Positions 16,557-25,060 of a stretch of DNA of 64,000 nucleotides are shown piece by piece. The stretch comes from Bacillota bacterium. GTDB lineage: Bacteria > Bacillota > Sulfobacillia > RBS10-35 > JAJYVN01. The translations under genes and the position numbers were made by a program. Each line of letters starts with the position of its first letter. Positions within the stretch are counted from its first letter, which is position 1. The notes beneath the pieces are model-generated. The model did not search any database. It saw nothing but the letters and a program-made list of their open reading frames with translations, and was not told the origin of the DNA. The stretch is taken from positions 27,403 to 91,402 of the forward strand of contig JAJZMB010000147.1 in the NCBI GenBank assembly GCA_021803205.1. Reading direction: 5' to 3'.

Positions 16557-17656
16557 CCATGCCGGCCACCGACCCGCGGGACGCCGAACCGAGCGTTGGA
16601 CCGCCCCCGGCCCTTGGACCGGCCGACCTGTTTGCCCTCGCTCCGGCTCCCCTGCTTGAGGCGGCCCGGGACTACGTTCTGCTCGGGCGCGTGCGTCGTC
16701 CGCGGCGTCGGGGCTGCAGGTTGGCCGCGGAAGTGGAGGGCTCCGAAGACGTCTACCAGTGCCGGGCTGATCTGACACCTGGCGATGGAGCGGTGCAGAT
16801 CCTTCCCGCCTGTGCCTGCCCGTCGCAGCGGCCCTTCTGCAAACACGTGCTGGCCCTGCTGCAGTTATGGGCGTCCGCCTCCCAGGAGTTCGTCCCGGTG
16901 GATGAATTTGAGCATAACCTGGCCATGCTCCCGGGTCCGGTGGTTGCCTCCTACCTGGCGGATGCCGCGATGGACGGGCTCGACCCGCTGGAACGCCTCC
17001 GGACGGCTGCCCGACCACCGGAGTGGACGGCGGCGCCCCCCGGGCGGTGCCTGGAGGAATGGGAGGCATTCCGCACCTGGGCGGCTACGGCCGGCCTTTG
17101 GCCGGAGGCCGCTCTGGCGCTTGGCATCCGGATCGCCGGCCGCCCGGATGGTTCTCCGACCGATCATGGAGTGACGGCTGCCATCGCCTCCCGACAACTC
17201 GCCTGGTGGCTCACACGGATGATCGGAGTGTTGCCGCCCGCAGGACTGCTCCCCTGGCTCCGGCACCTATTCAGACGACTGGACGCAGCGGCGACATCGG
17301 CCGACGCGCTGGCCTTGGCCCCCGAACTCGGCGTATGGTTGGCTCGGGTGGCAGTGGCACTGCCGGAGGAGCGCTCTTGCGAACGACGTTGGCTGGCGCG
17401 ATTCGCGGTCGTGACGCCGACGCTGGCGCCAGTCTTCGAAGCGGAGGCACGTCGCCTGCTTTGGTCCGCCGAGGTGAGCCTGCGCTTGGCGGTGGCCCCG
17501 GCGGTCCCGAACTCCGCTGGCGGCGGTGCGGTGTCCGGGCGTTGTCGGACCGTTCTGGACGCCTTCCAAAAAGAACACGCAAAGGAACACGCTGAGCCGG
17601 CGGACACCGCGCGGCGGAGGCGGGTCTCTGTGCCGCCGCGCGGAAAAGCCGACTGA
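16553..17656 (+). CDS. SWIM zinc-finger domain protein of unknown function
   Basis: A 367-residue protein with one recognisable part: a SWIM-type zinc finger, CACPSQRPFCKHVLALL at about residues 86-102 (CxC...CxH). SWIM domains bind DNA or protein and often occur with SWI2/SNF2 helicases, but no helicase gene is next to it. The remainder is Ala/Leu/Trp-rich, probably helical, with a basic C-terminus (RRRRVSVPPRGK). No membrane segment. It overlaps minE by 4 bp (ATGA) and so is co-translated with it. I do not recognise a more specific family. Confidence 0.75.
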   Translation: MTMPATDPRDAEPSVGPPPALGPADLFALAPAPLLEAARDYVLLGRVRRPRRRGCRLAAEVEGSEDVYQCRADLTPGDGAVQILPACACPSQRPFCKHVLALLQLWASASQEFVPVDEFEHNLAMLPGPVVASYLADAAMDGLDPLERLRTAARPPEWTAAPPGRCLEEWEAFRTWAATAGLWPEAALALGIRIAGRPDGSPTDHGVTAAIASRQLAWWLTRMIGVLPPAGLLPWLRHLFRRLDAAATSADALALAPELGVWLARVAVALPEERSCERRWLARFAVVTPTLAPVFEAEARRLLWSAEVSLRLAVAPAVPNSAGGGAVSGRCRTVLDAFQKEHAKEHAEPADTARRRRVSVPPRGKAD

Positions 17657-17686
17657 TTGTCCACGATCTTTGTCCGATGTTACAAT
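17657..17686 (+). promoter_or_regulatory. Candidate promoter of hom-lysC
   Basis: TTGTCC (17657-17662) and TACAAT (17681-17686), 18-bp spacer, directly after the SWIM-gene stop. It would give a leader of about 305 nt that contains repeat R1 copy 4 before the hom start. Confidence 0.5.
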
Positions 17687-17740
17687 AACTTGATGTGGAC
17701 CCGTGGTGCGGCCGTTGTGCCGAAGCCCGCGGGGTTCTGG

Positions 17741-17855
17741 GAGGCTTCTGCAGAACCCGAGTTGGTCGATGGCCTCATCCCCGGAACCGTTGAGGGATGA
17801 GGGACCGGAGCCTGAGGGTGTTGCGAGAGCGGACTTTCGCAACACCCTGCCAGCC
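17741..17855 (+). repeat. Dispersed structured repeat R1, copy 4 (in the hom leader)
   Basis: A diverged copy: starts GCTTCTGCAGAACCC, central part CCGTTGAGGGATGAGGGACC, and a right-hand hairpin with a perfect 12-bp stem (AGGGTGTTGCGA at 17815-17826, TCGCAACACCCT at 17837-17848) around the conserved loop GAGCGGACTT. The arms differ from those of the copy at 3629 but pair as well, so both strands of the stem have changed together. Confidence 0.75.
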
Positions 17856-17998
17856 GTTGGGAGCGAGATATGCCAGACCGTACGCGATCGCGACCGCCGG
17901 CCCGCGCAGGGAGTCCCGCCGGCCCGCGAAATTCTGGTGGGGCAAAGGCGCCAGCCATCCGGGCCGGGGGCGAGCGCACATCCGGAGGAAGGGTGCGG

Positions 17999-19327
17999 GT
18001 GGTGCCGAGCGCTGTGCGCGTTGGCCTGCTCGGTTTGGGTACAGTGGGCCAGGGCGTGGTCCAGGTGCTTGAGCGCAATCGCGCGGATATCGAGCGGAAG
18101 GTCGGTCGGGGCATCGAAATTGTGCGCGCGTTGGTGCGCGACCCGTCAAAGCCACGTCCGGAGGGGCTTCCGGCGGAGCGGATCACGGGCAACGTCGAGG
18201 AGATCCTTGGTGATCCCGAGGTGCGCATTGTCGTCGAGGTCATGGGAGGGACGGGCCCGGCCCGGGAGTACATCCTGCGGGCCTTGCGCTCAGGCAAGAG
18301 CGTGGTGACGGCGAACAAGGACATCATGGCCGAGCATGGGGCGGAAGTGTGGGCCGCTGCCGCGGCCGGAGGGGCGGACGTATTCTTCGAAGCATCGGTG
18401 GGCGGCGGCATCCCGATCGTGCGGGCGATGAAGCAGAGCCTGGCGGGCAACTGCGTGCGGCGCGTGGCCGGGATCCTCAACGGCACCACAAACTATATCC
18501 TCACCCGCATGAGCCGGGAGGGGTTGTCGCTTGCCGCGGCGCTGGCGGAGGCGCAGGCCCAGGGATACGCGGAGGCCGATCCCAGCGCAGACCTCGACGG
18601 GCTCGATGCGGCGCGCAAGCTCTGCATCCTGTCGTCGATCGCCTATTCGACCAGGTGCCGTCCGGCCGAAGTCTTCCGACAGGGTATTCGCGACATCGGG
18701 CCTGCGGACATCGCCTATGGGGCGCGCATGGGGTGGATCTGCAAGCTCCTCGGCATCTCCGAACTGCGCAAGGGCGCCGTCAGCATGCGTGTCCATCCGG
18801 CCTTCGTCCGCCGGGAGCATCCCCTGGCCGCTGTCAGTGACGCATTCAACGCGATTTATATCCAGGGCGACGCAATCGGTGAGGCAATGTTCTACGGTCG
18901 CGGCGCCGGAAGTCTGCCCACGGCCAGCGCCATCCTTGGGGATCTCATGGATGCCGCGCGCTTCATCGACCGCGGGGGGAGCGGTACAGCCTGCACCTGC
19001 TTTCATCAGCGGCCTGTGGAAGACATCGGTGCGGTCATATCCCGCTTTTACATCCGGTTGCACGTGGACGACCGAGTCGGCGTGCTCGCCCAGATAGCGG
19101 ACGCATTCGGCCGGTGCGATGTCAGCATCCTGTCCGTCCTGCAGTCGCCGCTGTCTCCTGGTGAGGCGTTGACCGGGGAGAGCGGGGAAGGGGAACGCGC
19201 CGAGTTGATCGTGGTCACACATGAAGTGCGCGAGGACAGTCTGGAGCGGGCCATCGCCGGTCTGCGCCGTCTGGCGTCCGTCCGGGGTGTCGGGGCGGTC
19301 ATTCGCCTCGCGCCGGAGGACCTATGA
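17999..19327 (+). CDS. hom: Homoserine dehydrogenase
   Basis: NAD(P)-dependent reduction of aspartate semialdehyde to homoserine, the branch step to Thr and Met. The protein has 442 residues: Rossmann domain with VGLLGLGTVGQGVVQVLE, substrate/catalytic region with SGKSVVTANKD, ILNGTTNYILTRM and AEADPSADLDGLDAARKL, and a C-terminal ACT domain (DRVGVLAQIADAFGRCDVSI) for amino-acid feedback. GTG 17999 is chosen: GGAGGAA lies eight bases upstream; GTG 17993 is also in frame. It overlaps lysC by 4 bp (ATGA). Leader with R1 copy 4 and a candidate promoter at 17657. Confidence 0.96.
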   Translation: MVPSAVRVGLLGLGTVGQGVVQVLERNRADIERKVGRGIEIVRALVRDPSKPRPEGLPAERITGNVEEILGDPEVRIVVEVMGGTGPAREYILRALRSGKSVVTANKDIMAEHGAEVWAAAAAGGADVFFEASVGGGIPIVRAMKQSLAGNCVRRVAGILNGTTNYILTRMSREGLSLAAALAEAQAQGYAEADPSADLDGLDAARKLCILSSIAYSTRCRPAEVFRQGIRDIGPADIAYGARMGWICKLLGISELRKGAVSMRVHPAFVRREHPLAAVSDAFNAIYIQGDAIGEAMFYGRGAGSLPTASAILGDLMDAARFIDRGGSGTACTCFHQRPVEDIGAVISRFYIRLHVDDRVGVLAQIADAFGRCDVSILSVLQSPLSPGEALTGESGEGERAELIVVTHEVREDSLERAIAGLRRLASVRGVGAVIRLAPEDL

Positions 19328-20661
19328 GCGCAGCTGTGGACGGTTGCGTGCAACCGACCGGGCCGGGCCTGCCTGGGACGGAGTCGCGGGCCCTGGTTGT
19401 GCAGAAGTTCGGCGGCAGCTCCCTCGCCACGCCTGACCATGTTCGGCGTGTTGCCTGTCGCATTGCGCAGGATCGGGCGGCGGGACGGCGGTTGGTCATC
19501 GTTGTTTCGGCGATGGGCGACGCGACAGACGAACTCCTGGAATCCTTGCGCGTTCTCAATCCTCGCGCCCCGGCCCGGGAGGTGGATATGCTGCTCGCCA
19601 CCGGCGAGCAGGTTTCTATCGCCCTTCTCGCCAGCGCCCTGTGGGCCCTGGGCTGCCCGGCCGTGTCGCTCACCGGATGGCAGGCGGGTGTCAGGACCGA
19701 TCGGGTTCATCGCAAGGCACAGATCGCCGCAATGCAGCCGAGCCGGGTGCTCCGCGAGTTGGAAGCCGGTCGCGTGGTGATTGTCGCCGGTTTCCAGGGG
19801 CTTTCGCCAGACGGTGAAATCACCACCCTGGGGCGGGGAGGCTCCGACACCACCGCGGTGGCGCTGGCGGCGGCACTCGGTGCGGATGAGTGCGAAATCT
19901 ACAGTGACGTGGACGGCGTGTACACGGCCGATCCGCGCGTGGTGCGCAGTGCTCGGCGCATCTCCATCATCTCGTATGACGAGATGATGGAGATGGCGCA
20001 TCTCGGCGCCCAGGTGCTGCAGATCCGCGCCGTGGAATGTGCGCTGGTAAACGATGTGACGATCATCGCCCGTTCCACCTTCACCGCAGGGCCCGGGACG
20101 CGCATCACGGAGGTGGGCGCAGTGGAAGACCATTCCCTCGCACGTGCCGTCGCCCACGACCGCCACGTCGCACGGCTCGCACTGTGCGGGGTGCCGGACA
20201 GGCCCGGTGTGGCCCACCGGCTGTTTGCGGCGCTGGCGCACCAGCATATCAACGTGGACATGATCATTCAGAGCCAGAGCCGAAATGGCAAGAACGACAT
20301 CGCCTTCACGGTCGGCAGCGACGAACTGCCCCATGCCGAGGAGACGGCCCGCGGCGTCGGGCGGGAACTGGGTGCCGAGGCCGTGCTGGCGGAGGACGGC
20401 TACGGGAAGGTGTCGCTCATCGGCGCCGGTATGGCGAGCAACCCCGGCGTGGCCGCCGGCATGTTCGCCGCCCTGGCGGACGCCGGTGTGAATATTGAGA
20501 TGATCAGCACCTCGGAGATCAAGATCAGTTGCCTCCTGCGCCGTGAGGTGGTCGATACGGCGGTGCGCGCAGTCCATGATGCCTTCAATCTTGGTCGGGA
20601 GTCGCCGCTGCCCGGTTCGACCCGGGCAGGCGGCGCGGTTTCAGCCCAGGGACGCGGTTGA
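19324..20661 (+). CDS. lysC: Aspartate kinase
   Basis: First step of the aspartate family (Lys, Thr, Met, DAP). 445 residues: kinase domain with VVQKFGGSSLATPDHVRRVA, TGEQVSIALLASAL, LGRGGSDTTAVALAAAL and YSDVDGVYTADPRVV, then two ACT domains (VAHRLFAALAHQHINVDMI; AAGMFAALADAGVNIEMIS) typical of a feedback-regulated class. An N-terminal extension of ~22 residues precedes the kinase fold; the ATG overlapping the hom stop is used because of the ATGA coupling. With hom it gives the route aspartate to homoserine except asd, which is not in this window. Confidence 0.96.
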   Translation: MSAAVDGCVQPTGPGLPGTESRALVVQKFGGSSLATPDHVRRVACRIAQDRAAGRRLVIVVSAMGDATDELLESLRVLNPRAPAREVDMLLATGEQVSIALLASALWALGCPAVSLTGWQAGVRTDRVHRKAQIAAMQPSRVLRELEAGRVVIVAGFQGLSPDGEITTLGRGGSDTTAVALAAALGADECEIYSDVDGVYTADPRVVRSARRISIISYDEMMEMAHLGAQVLQIRAVECALVNDVTIIARSTFTAGPGTRITEVGAVEDHSLARAVAHDRHVARLALCGVPDRPGVAHRLFAALAHQHINVDMIIQSQSRNGKNDIAFTVGSDELPHAEETARGVGRELGAEAVLAEDGYGKVSLIGAGMASNPGVAAGMFAALADAGVNIEMISTSEIKISCLLRREVVDTAVRAVHDAFNLGRESPLPGSTRAGGAVSAQGRG

Positions 20662-20670
20662 GGAGCACGC

Positions 20671-21606
20671 GTGGGGCCGGTGGACGCCACAGATCCGGGC
20701 GGGGGGACGGGCGTCATGGGTGTTGAGGGTGCCGGGCTGTGTCCGCCGGTCGGTGTCTCGACCGGGGTGTTTTCCCAGTTCCCGGATCACGCGACCCCGG
20801 CTGCCGTCGCCGACGGCATGTCGCGCCTGCCGGCGGACGTGTTTGAGGTGTTGCTGTTCAGTCGCTGGGGGGACATGGTGGCGGCCGGGCGCACCATCGC
20901 CGCGGCGCGGCGTCCGGTCGCCGTTGTCCACGGGGAGAAACGGATCGGTGGTCTGCTCGGTTCGGCCGATCCTGCGGCACAGCGCCAGGGTCAGGATCTG
21001 ATCCGAGAGGCGCTGGAGGTCGCAGGGATCCTGGGTGCGCCGGCGATCAACATCCACCTCTGGGATCTGCCGGACTCCGACCGCCACCTGGAGCGCAATC
21101 TGGCCGCGCTCGCCGAGATCCTGCCCGACGTCTGGCGGAGCGGCATCCGCCTGCTGGTGGAGACCATCCCCTGCCAGGCCGAGATGCCCTGGACCAACGT
21201 TGAGCGCGCCCTGACCTTCGCGGACGATTGCGCCCGGAACGAGAGCGCCTGCGCGGGCCCCGCCCTGGGTGTGAACCTGGATCTGGAATTTCTCTCCTGG
21301 CACGACGGGGTGGAGGTGACCCTGGAGCGGTATGTGCCTGCATGGGGTGCGCGGGTGGGTAACGTGCACGTGAAGGATCACGACGGTCGACCCTTCGACG
21401 AACGCGGACGGCGCAGATATGTCAATCCGGGTGACGGCAGCCTGGACTACGCGCATATCTTTGGCCATCTCCGTGCTGCTGGCTATCGCGGCCCGCTCAC
21501 CTTCGAAGGCAATGTCACGGGAGCGGGAGACCGGCATGCCGCGCTCTCCGCCACGGTGATGTATCTGGAACGTATCCGCCGGTGGGCCCAGGCCGCCTGG
21601 GTTTGA
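20671..21606 (+). CDS. Sugar-phosphate isomerase/epimerase-like TIM-barrel protein
   Basis: A 311-residue protein of the xylose-isomerase-like/AP-endonuclease-2 superfamily. Metal-ligand-like elements are spaced as in the family: ETIPCQAEM (Glu), LDLEFLSWHD (Asp/His), GNVHVKDHDG (His/Asp) and LTFEGN (Glu) near the C-terminus. No DNA-repair-specific signature was seen, so a sugar or inositol epimerase/isomerase is more likely than endonuclease IV. GTG 20671 has GAGGAG five bases upstream; ATG 20716 is an alternative. It lies 9 bp after lysC and may be co-transcribed. Substrate unknown. Confidence 0.75.
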   Translation: MGPVDATDPGGGTGVMGVEGAGLCPPVGVSTGVFSQFPDHATPAAVADGMSRLPADVFEVLLFSRWGDMVAAGRTIAAARRPVAVVHGEKRIGGLLGSADPAAQRQGQDLIREALEVAGILGAPAINIHLWDLPDSDRHLERNLAALAEILPDVWRSGIRLLVETIPCQAEMPWTNVERALTFADDCARNESACAGPALGVNLDLEFLSWHDGVEVTLERYVPAWGARVGNVHVKDHDGRPFDERGRRRYVNPGDGSLDYAHIFGHLRAAGYRGPLTFEGNVTGAGDRHAALSATVMYLERIRRWAQAAWV

Positions 21607-21680
21607 CTCCGCTGCGGGATTGGGCGCGGCCGGCCCGCTGTGATGATGTCCTGCCGTGTGACGGAAGAGGGGGTTGCTTG

Positions 21681-22727
21681 GTGACGGACGTCTCTTGCCC
21701 CCCGGCGCTGGTGACGGTGACCCGGGGTGACATCCCCGAATCCGTCCACCGGGTCCATGTGGCCGTGACGGACGCAGCGGGTCGTGTGCGGGCTTCGGCC
21801 GGGGATGCGGGACTGGTCGCCTTCCTGCGCTCGTCGGCCAAACCGCTCCAGGCCCTGCCGCTGGTCGAATCCGGAGCCGCTGCCGCGTTCGGTTTGGGCT
21901 CGGAGGAATTGGCGATCGCCTGCGCGTCTCACGCCGGTATGGAAATGCACACCAGGGCGGTCGCGTCACTCCTGAGCCGGTCGGGATGCTCTCCAGCCGA
22001 CCTGGAGTGCGGCGTCCATCCGCCGTTGGATCCGGCCCGTCACGCCGCGCTCATCGCCGCCGGCGAGGCCCCCCAGCGTATCCACAACAACTGCTCGGGA
22101 AAGCATGCAGGCATGCTGGCGGTCTGTCGGCACCTGGGTCTACCCACCGCCGGCTACCTCCATTCCGATCACCCGTTGCAGCAGATGATCACCCGCATCG
22201 TGACGGATATGGCCGGTGTTCAGCCCATTCTCGGCGTCGACGGCTGTGGAGTCCCCACCTTTGGGCTTCCGCTTGCGGCCATGGCAACGGCCTACGCCCG
22301 CCTGGGAAGCGGTGCCGGTCTGCCGCCCGCCAGGGCAGCGGCCGCCAGGCGGCTGGCCGCCGCGATGGCCGCGCATCCGGCTTTGATCAGTGGGCCGGGG
22401 CACGTGAACACCGACCTGCTGGTTGTGGCCGGCTCGCGCCTGCTCTGCAAGGGCGGGGCGGAGGGGGTGTGGTGCATGGCGCTGCGTGCGGCGGGCTCCG
22501 GTCTCGGCATCGGGCTCAAAGTGGAGGACGGCGCGGGTCAGGCCGCGGAGGCTGCCGCGATCGCCATCCTGGTGGCGCTGGGCCTTGATGGCGTCGCGCA
22601 AGCCCCCATTGCCCGGTACGCGCACCGCGCCGTGCGCAATACGTTGGGCGCCGCGGTAGGGGAATGGCGGGTGGCGCTTCCCGGCAGCTTCTGCGCCGAT
22701 TTGCAGGGGATCGGCGAACGGGCATAG
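21681..22727 (+). CDS. Asparaginase of the AnsA (Rhizobium-type, asparaginase II) family
   Basis: A 348-residue protein of the Rhizobium etli AnsA-type family, which hydrolyses L-asparagine to aspartate and ammonia and is unrelated to the E. coli AnsB fold. Family marks are FLRSSAKPLQALPLVESG (SxxK-like Ser-Lys pair), IHNNCSGKHAGMLAVC and LGVDGCGVPTFGLPLAAMA, all in the expected order. GTG 21681 follows AGAGGGGG at about 7 bp and matches the family's N-terminus (ALVTVTRGD). It may supply aspartate to the adjacent hom-lysC route, which is an inference from proximity only. Confidence 0.87.
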   Translation: MTDVSCPPALVTVTRGDIPESVHRVHVAVTDAAGRVRASAGDAGLVAFLRSSAKPLQALPLVESGAAAAFGLGSEELAIACASHAGMEMHTRAVASLLSRSGCSPADLECGVHPPLDPARHAALIAAGEAPQRIHNNCSGKHAGMLAVCRHLGLPTAGYLHSDHPLQQMITRIVTDMAGVQPILGVDGCGVPTFGLPLAAMATAYARLGSGAGLPPARAAAARRLAAAMAAHPALISGPGHVNTDLLVVAGSRLLCKGGAEGVWCMALRAAGSGLGIGLKVEDGAGQAAEAAAIAILVALGLDGVAQAPIARYAHRAVRNTLGAAVGEWRVALPGSFCADLQGIGERA

Positions 22728-22750
22728 AAGCGCGCGCCGCATTGTGGTGC

Positions 22751-23182
22751 ATGCACCGCGGGCTGATGTCTGTCGTGCTGGCGTGGAGGCATGGGGCCGC
22801 GAAAGGGGACACTGGCGACTTGGCCGGGATCGCGGAATTGACCGACACCACTTTCGGTAAGCTGGTCTTCAAAGCGAGCACACCGGTTTTGGTCGAATTT
22901 TGGGCACCGTGGGCCAAACAGTGCATCCTTGCCGATCCCCTGTTGGCGGAAGCGGCCCAGCAGTTTGGTGGCAGCGTCCATTTCGTCCGCCTGAACGTCG
23001 AGGACAATCCGATGGCCGCCACGGTCTATGGGGTCCGGCGTCTTCCGCTGCTGATCCTGTTTCGCCAGGGGGACGAACTTGACCGGTGGTCGGGGGCCCT
23101 GGGCCCGGAGCAGATTGTCGAGCGGGTGCGTGCTGCCTGTGAGGGGGGACCGGCCGAACGGGGGGCAGAATCCGCCAGCTAG
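22751..23182 (+). CDS. Thioredoxin-like protein lacking the CxxC active site
   Basis: A thioredoxin-fold protein (143 residues if started at ATG 22751). DTTFGKLVFKASTPVLVEF, LNVEDNPMAATVYGVRRLPL (cis-Pro region) and LILFRQGDELDRWSG follow thioredoxin closely, but the active site WCGPC is WAKQC: only the second Cys (resolving position) remains. It therefore cannot run the normal dithiol cycle; a structural, chaperone-like or monothiol role is possible. The start is uncertain; the fold begins near 22825 and no strong ribosome binding site is visible. It overlaps no neighbour and follows the asparaginase gene by 23 bp. Confidence 0.82.
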   Translation: MHRGLMSVVLAWRHGAAKGDTGDLAGIAELTDTTFGKLVFKASTPVLVEFWAPWAKQCILADPLLAEAAQQFGGSVHFVRLNVEDNPMAATVYGVRRLPLLILFRQGDELDRWSGALGPEQIVERVRAACEGGPAERGAESAS

Positions 23183-23404
23183 GGTCCGGGGTGTGGCCGG
23201 TGTGCCTGCGGCGTGCAGGGACGCGGGCCAAGGCTGTGCCGTGTTTCGCGTGTGCAGGGGGCTGAAGGGGCGACCAGGACGCTGCGGGGGAGGGCTGCCG
23301 CGCGGGACTCCGGGCGCCAGGAGTTTGGCGGCTGTCGGGATATGGCGTCCTTGCCGTCGGTGCCTGCCGAGTCGTGAGGCATCCTGCCCTTGCTATCACC
23401 CAGG

Positions 23405-23535
23405 GACAGTGCTGCAAGTGCTCGCTTGGGCGCCGTCGCCCGGGGCGAAAGCCTTGAGGCGCGATGGTTATGAAACCGTTGACCTTACCTAAAACCGGTG
23501 GTTTGGCAAACGAGGGGTTGCGCAGCGGCCATCCG
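23405..23535 (+). repeat. Dispersed structured repeat R1, copy 5 (diverged, in the argH leader)
   Basis: Left GTGCTGCAAGTGCTCGCTTG, middle CCTTGAGGCGCGATGGTTAT, right GGGGTTGCGCAGCGGCCATC align in order with the copy at 3629 with a short insertion. GGTGG/CCATC and GCAA/TTGC arms keep the right-hand hairpin. It ends about 27 bp before the argH start. The rest of the 23183-23561 gap shows nothing else. Confidence 0.6.
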
Positions 23536-23561
23536 CGGTGGCATCAGGAGGGGATGCGACG

Positions 23562-24998
23562 ATGACCGGACCGGACCGGCCGGCGGTGCCGCCGGGCGGA
23601 GCGGCGGGCACCGCCGACCCGGGGGCGGGCATCCACCACGGTCGGCTTGGGGCCGGGGGGGGTGTGGAGGCTAGGCGCTTCACCGCCTCGATCGCCTTTG
23701 ACCGCCGCCTGTACCGCCAAGACCTGGCCGGCAGTCGCGCCCATGCCCGCATGCTTGGCTGTCAGGGGCTACTGCCCCGAGAGGACGTGGATGCCCTCCT
23801 GGCGGGTCTCGATGCGGTGGAGGCGGAGATCGATGCCGGCGTGTTTCCCTTCCGCGTCGAGGACGAGGACATCCATCTGAACATCGAGCGGCGTCTGACA
23901 GAGATCATCGGTCCGGTCGGTGGTCGGCTGCACCTGGCCCGAAGCCGCAACGATCAGGTTGCTCTGGATATGCACCTCTTCGTCAAAGATGCGTGCCGGG
24001 ATGTCTCCGCGGCGGTCGCGTCGCTACAGCGCGCCCTGCTGGGTCAGGCCGAGGCGGCCGGCGACACGCTGCTGCCCGGCTACACGCACCTGCAGCATGC
24101 ACAGCCCGTCCTGTTCGCGCACCACCTGTTGGCATATTTCTTCATGTTGCAGCGCGACAAGGGGCGCCTCGTCGACGCTGCGCGGCGGGCAGATGTCTCT
24201 CCCCTCGGTGCGGCGGCGCTGGCGGGCACGTCGGTTCCCGTCGATCCGGCCAGTGTAGCTCTGGACCTGGGACTCGGCGGTACCTATCCCAACAGCATGG
24301 ACGCGGTCTCTGACCGCGATTTCGTCTTGGAGACGCTCGCGGCGCTCGCCATCGTGATGGTGCACACCAGCCGCCTGAGTGAAGAAATGGTCCTCTGGAG
24401 CAGCCGGGAGTTCGGTTTCATCGAGCCGGCGGACGCGTACGCCACCGGCAGTTCCATCATGCCGCAGAAGAAGAACCCCGACGTGGCGGAACTGGCGCGC
24501 GGCAAGTCGGGACGCGTCTTCGGGGATCTGATGGCTCTGCTGACGACGATGAAGGGGCTGCCGCTGGCGTACCATTCAGATATGCAGGAGGACAAAGAGG
24601 CCCTCTTCGACGCCGTCGACACGACGCTGGGCGTGCTCAGGGCCCTCTCCGGGATGGTGGACACCATGCGTCCGTGCCCGCAGAGGATGGAGGTCGCTCT
24701 GGAGGGGGACTTCTCCGGCGTGACCGACATCGCGGATCACTTGGCCCGTAGTGGGGTCCCCTTCCGAGAGGCGCACGCCGTCGGGGGGCGGTTGGTACGC
24801 CTCTGCGTTGAGCAGGGGCTGCAGCCGGGCGAGGTTTCCGAGGAGGCACTGCGGGAGATCCATCCGGCGCTAAACCTTGAGGCGGTGGCTGCGGCCGATC
24901 CGGCCAGGGTCGTCCGGGCGCGGCAGAGCCCGGGGGGGACGTCCCCGGAGCGCGTGGCGGAACAGATCGTCCTCGCCCGCCACCTTCTGGACGTTTAG
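23562..24998 (+). CDS. argH: Argininosuccinate lyase
   Basis: Last step of arginine synthesis: argininosuccinate to arginine plus fumarate. 478 residues, fumarase/aspartase superfamily. Conserved regions: DEDIHLNIERRLTEIIG, LHLARSRNDQVALDMHLFV, PGYTHLQHAQPV (catalytic His), and the superfamily signature GSSIMPQKKNPDVAE. An N-terminal Gly/Ala/Pro-rich extension of ~30 residues precedes the fold. ATG 23562 has AGGAGGGG about 8 bases upstream. argG, normally adjacent, is absent here. Confidence 0.96.
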   Translation: MTGPDRPAVPPGGAAGTADPGAGIHHGRLGAGGGVEARRFTASIAFDRRLYRQDLAGSRAHARMLGCQGLLPREDVDALLAGLDAVEAEIDAGVFPFRVEDEDIHLNIERRLTEIIGPVGGRLHLARSRNDQVALDMHLFVKDACRDVSAAVASLQRALLGQAEAAGDTLLPGYTHLQHAQPVLFAHHLLAYFFMLQRDKGRLVDAARRADVSPLGAAALAGTSVPVDPASVALDLGLGGTYPNSMDAVSDRDFVLETLAALAIVMVHTSRLSEEMVLWSSREFGFIEPADAYATGSSIMPQKKNPDVAELARGKSGRVFGDLMALLTTMKGLPLAYHSDMQEDKEALFDAVDTTLGVLRALSGMVDTMRPCPQRMEVALEGDFSGVTDIADHLARSGVPFREAHAVGGRLVRLCVEQGLQPGEVSEEALREIHPALNLEAVAAADPARVVRARQSPGGTSPERVAEQIVLARHLLDV

Positions 24999-25060
24999 CG
25001 GGCGGTTGTGGGGAGAAGGGCCGCGACATCGTCGCGGCCAAGCGAAGGCGGTGACGGCGG

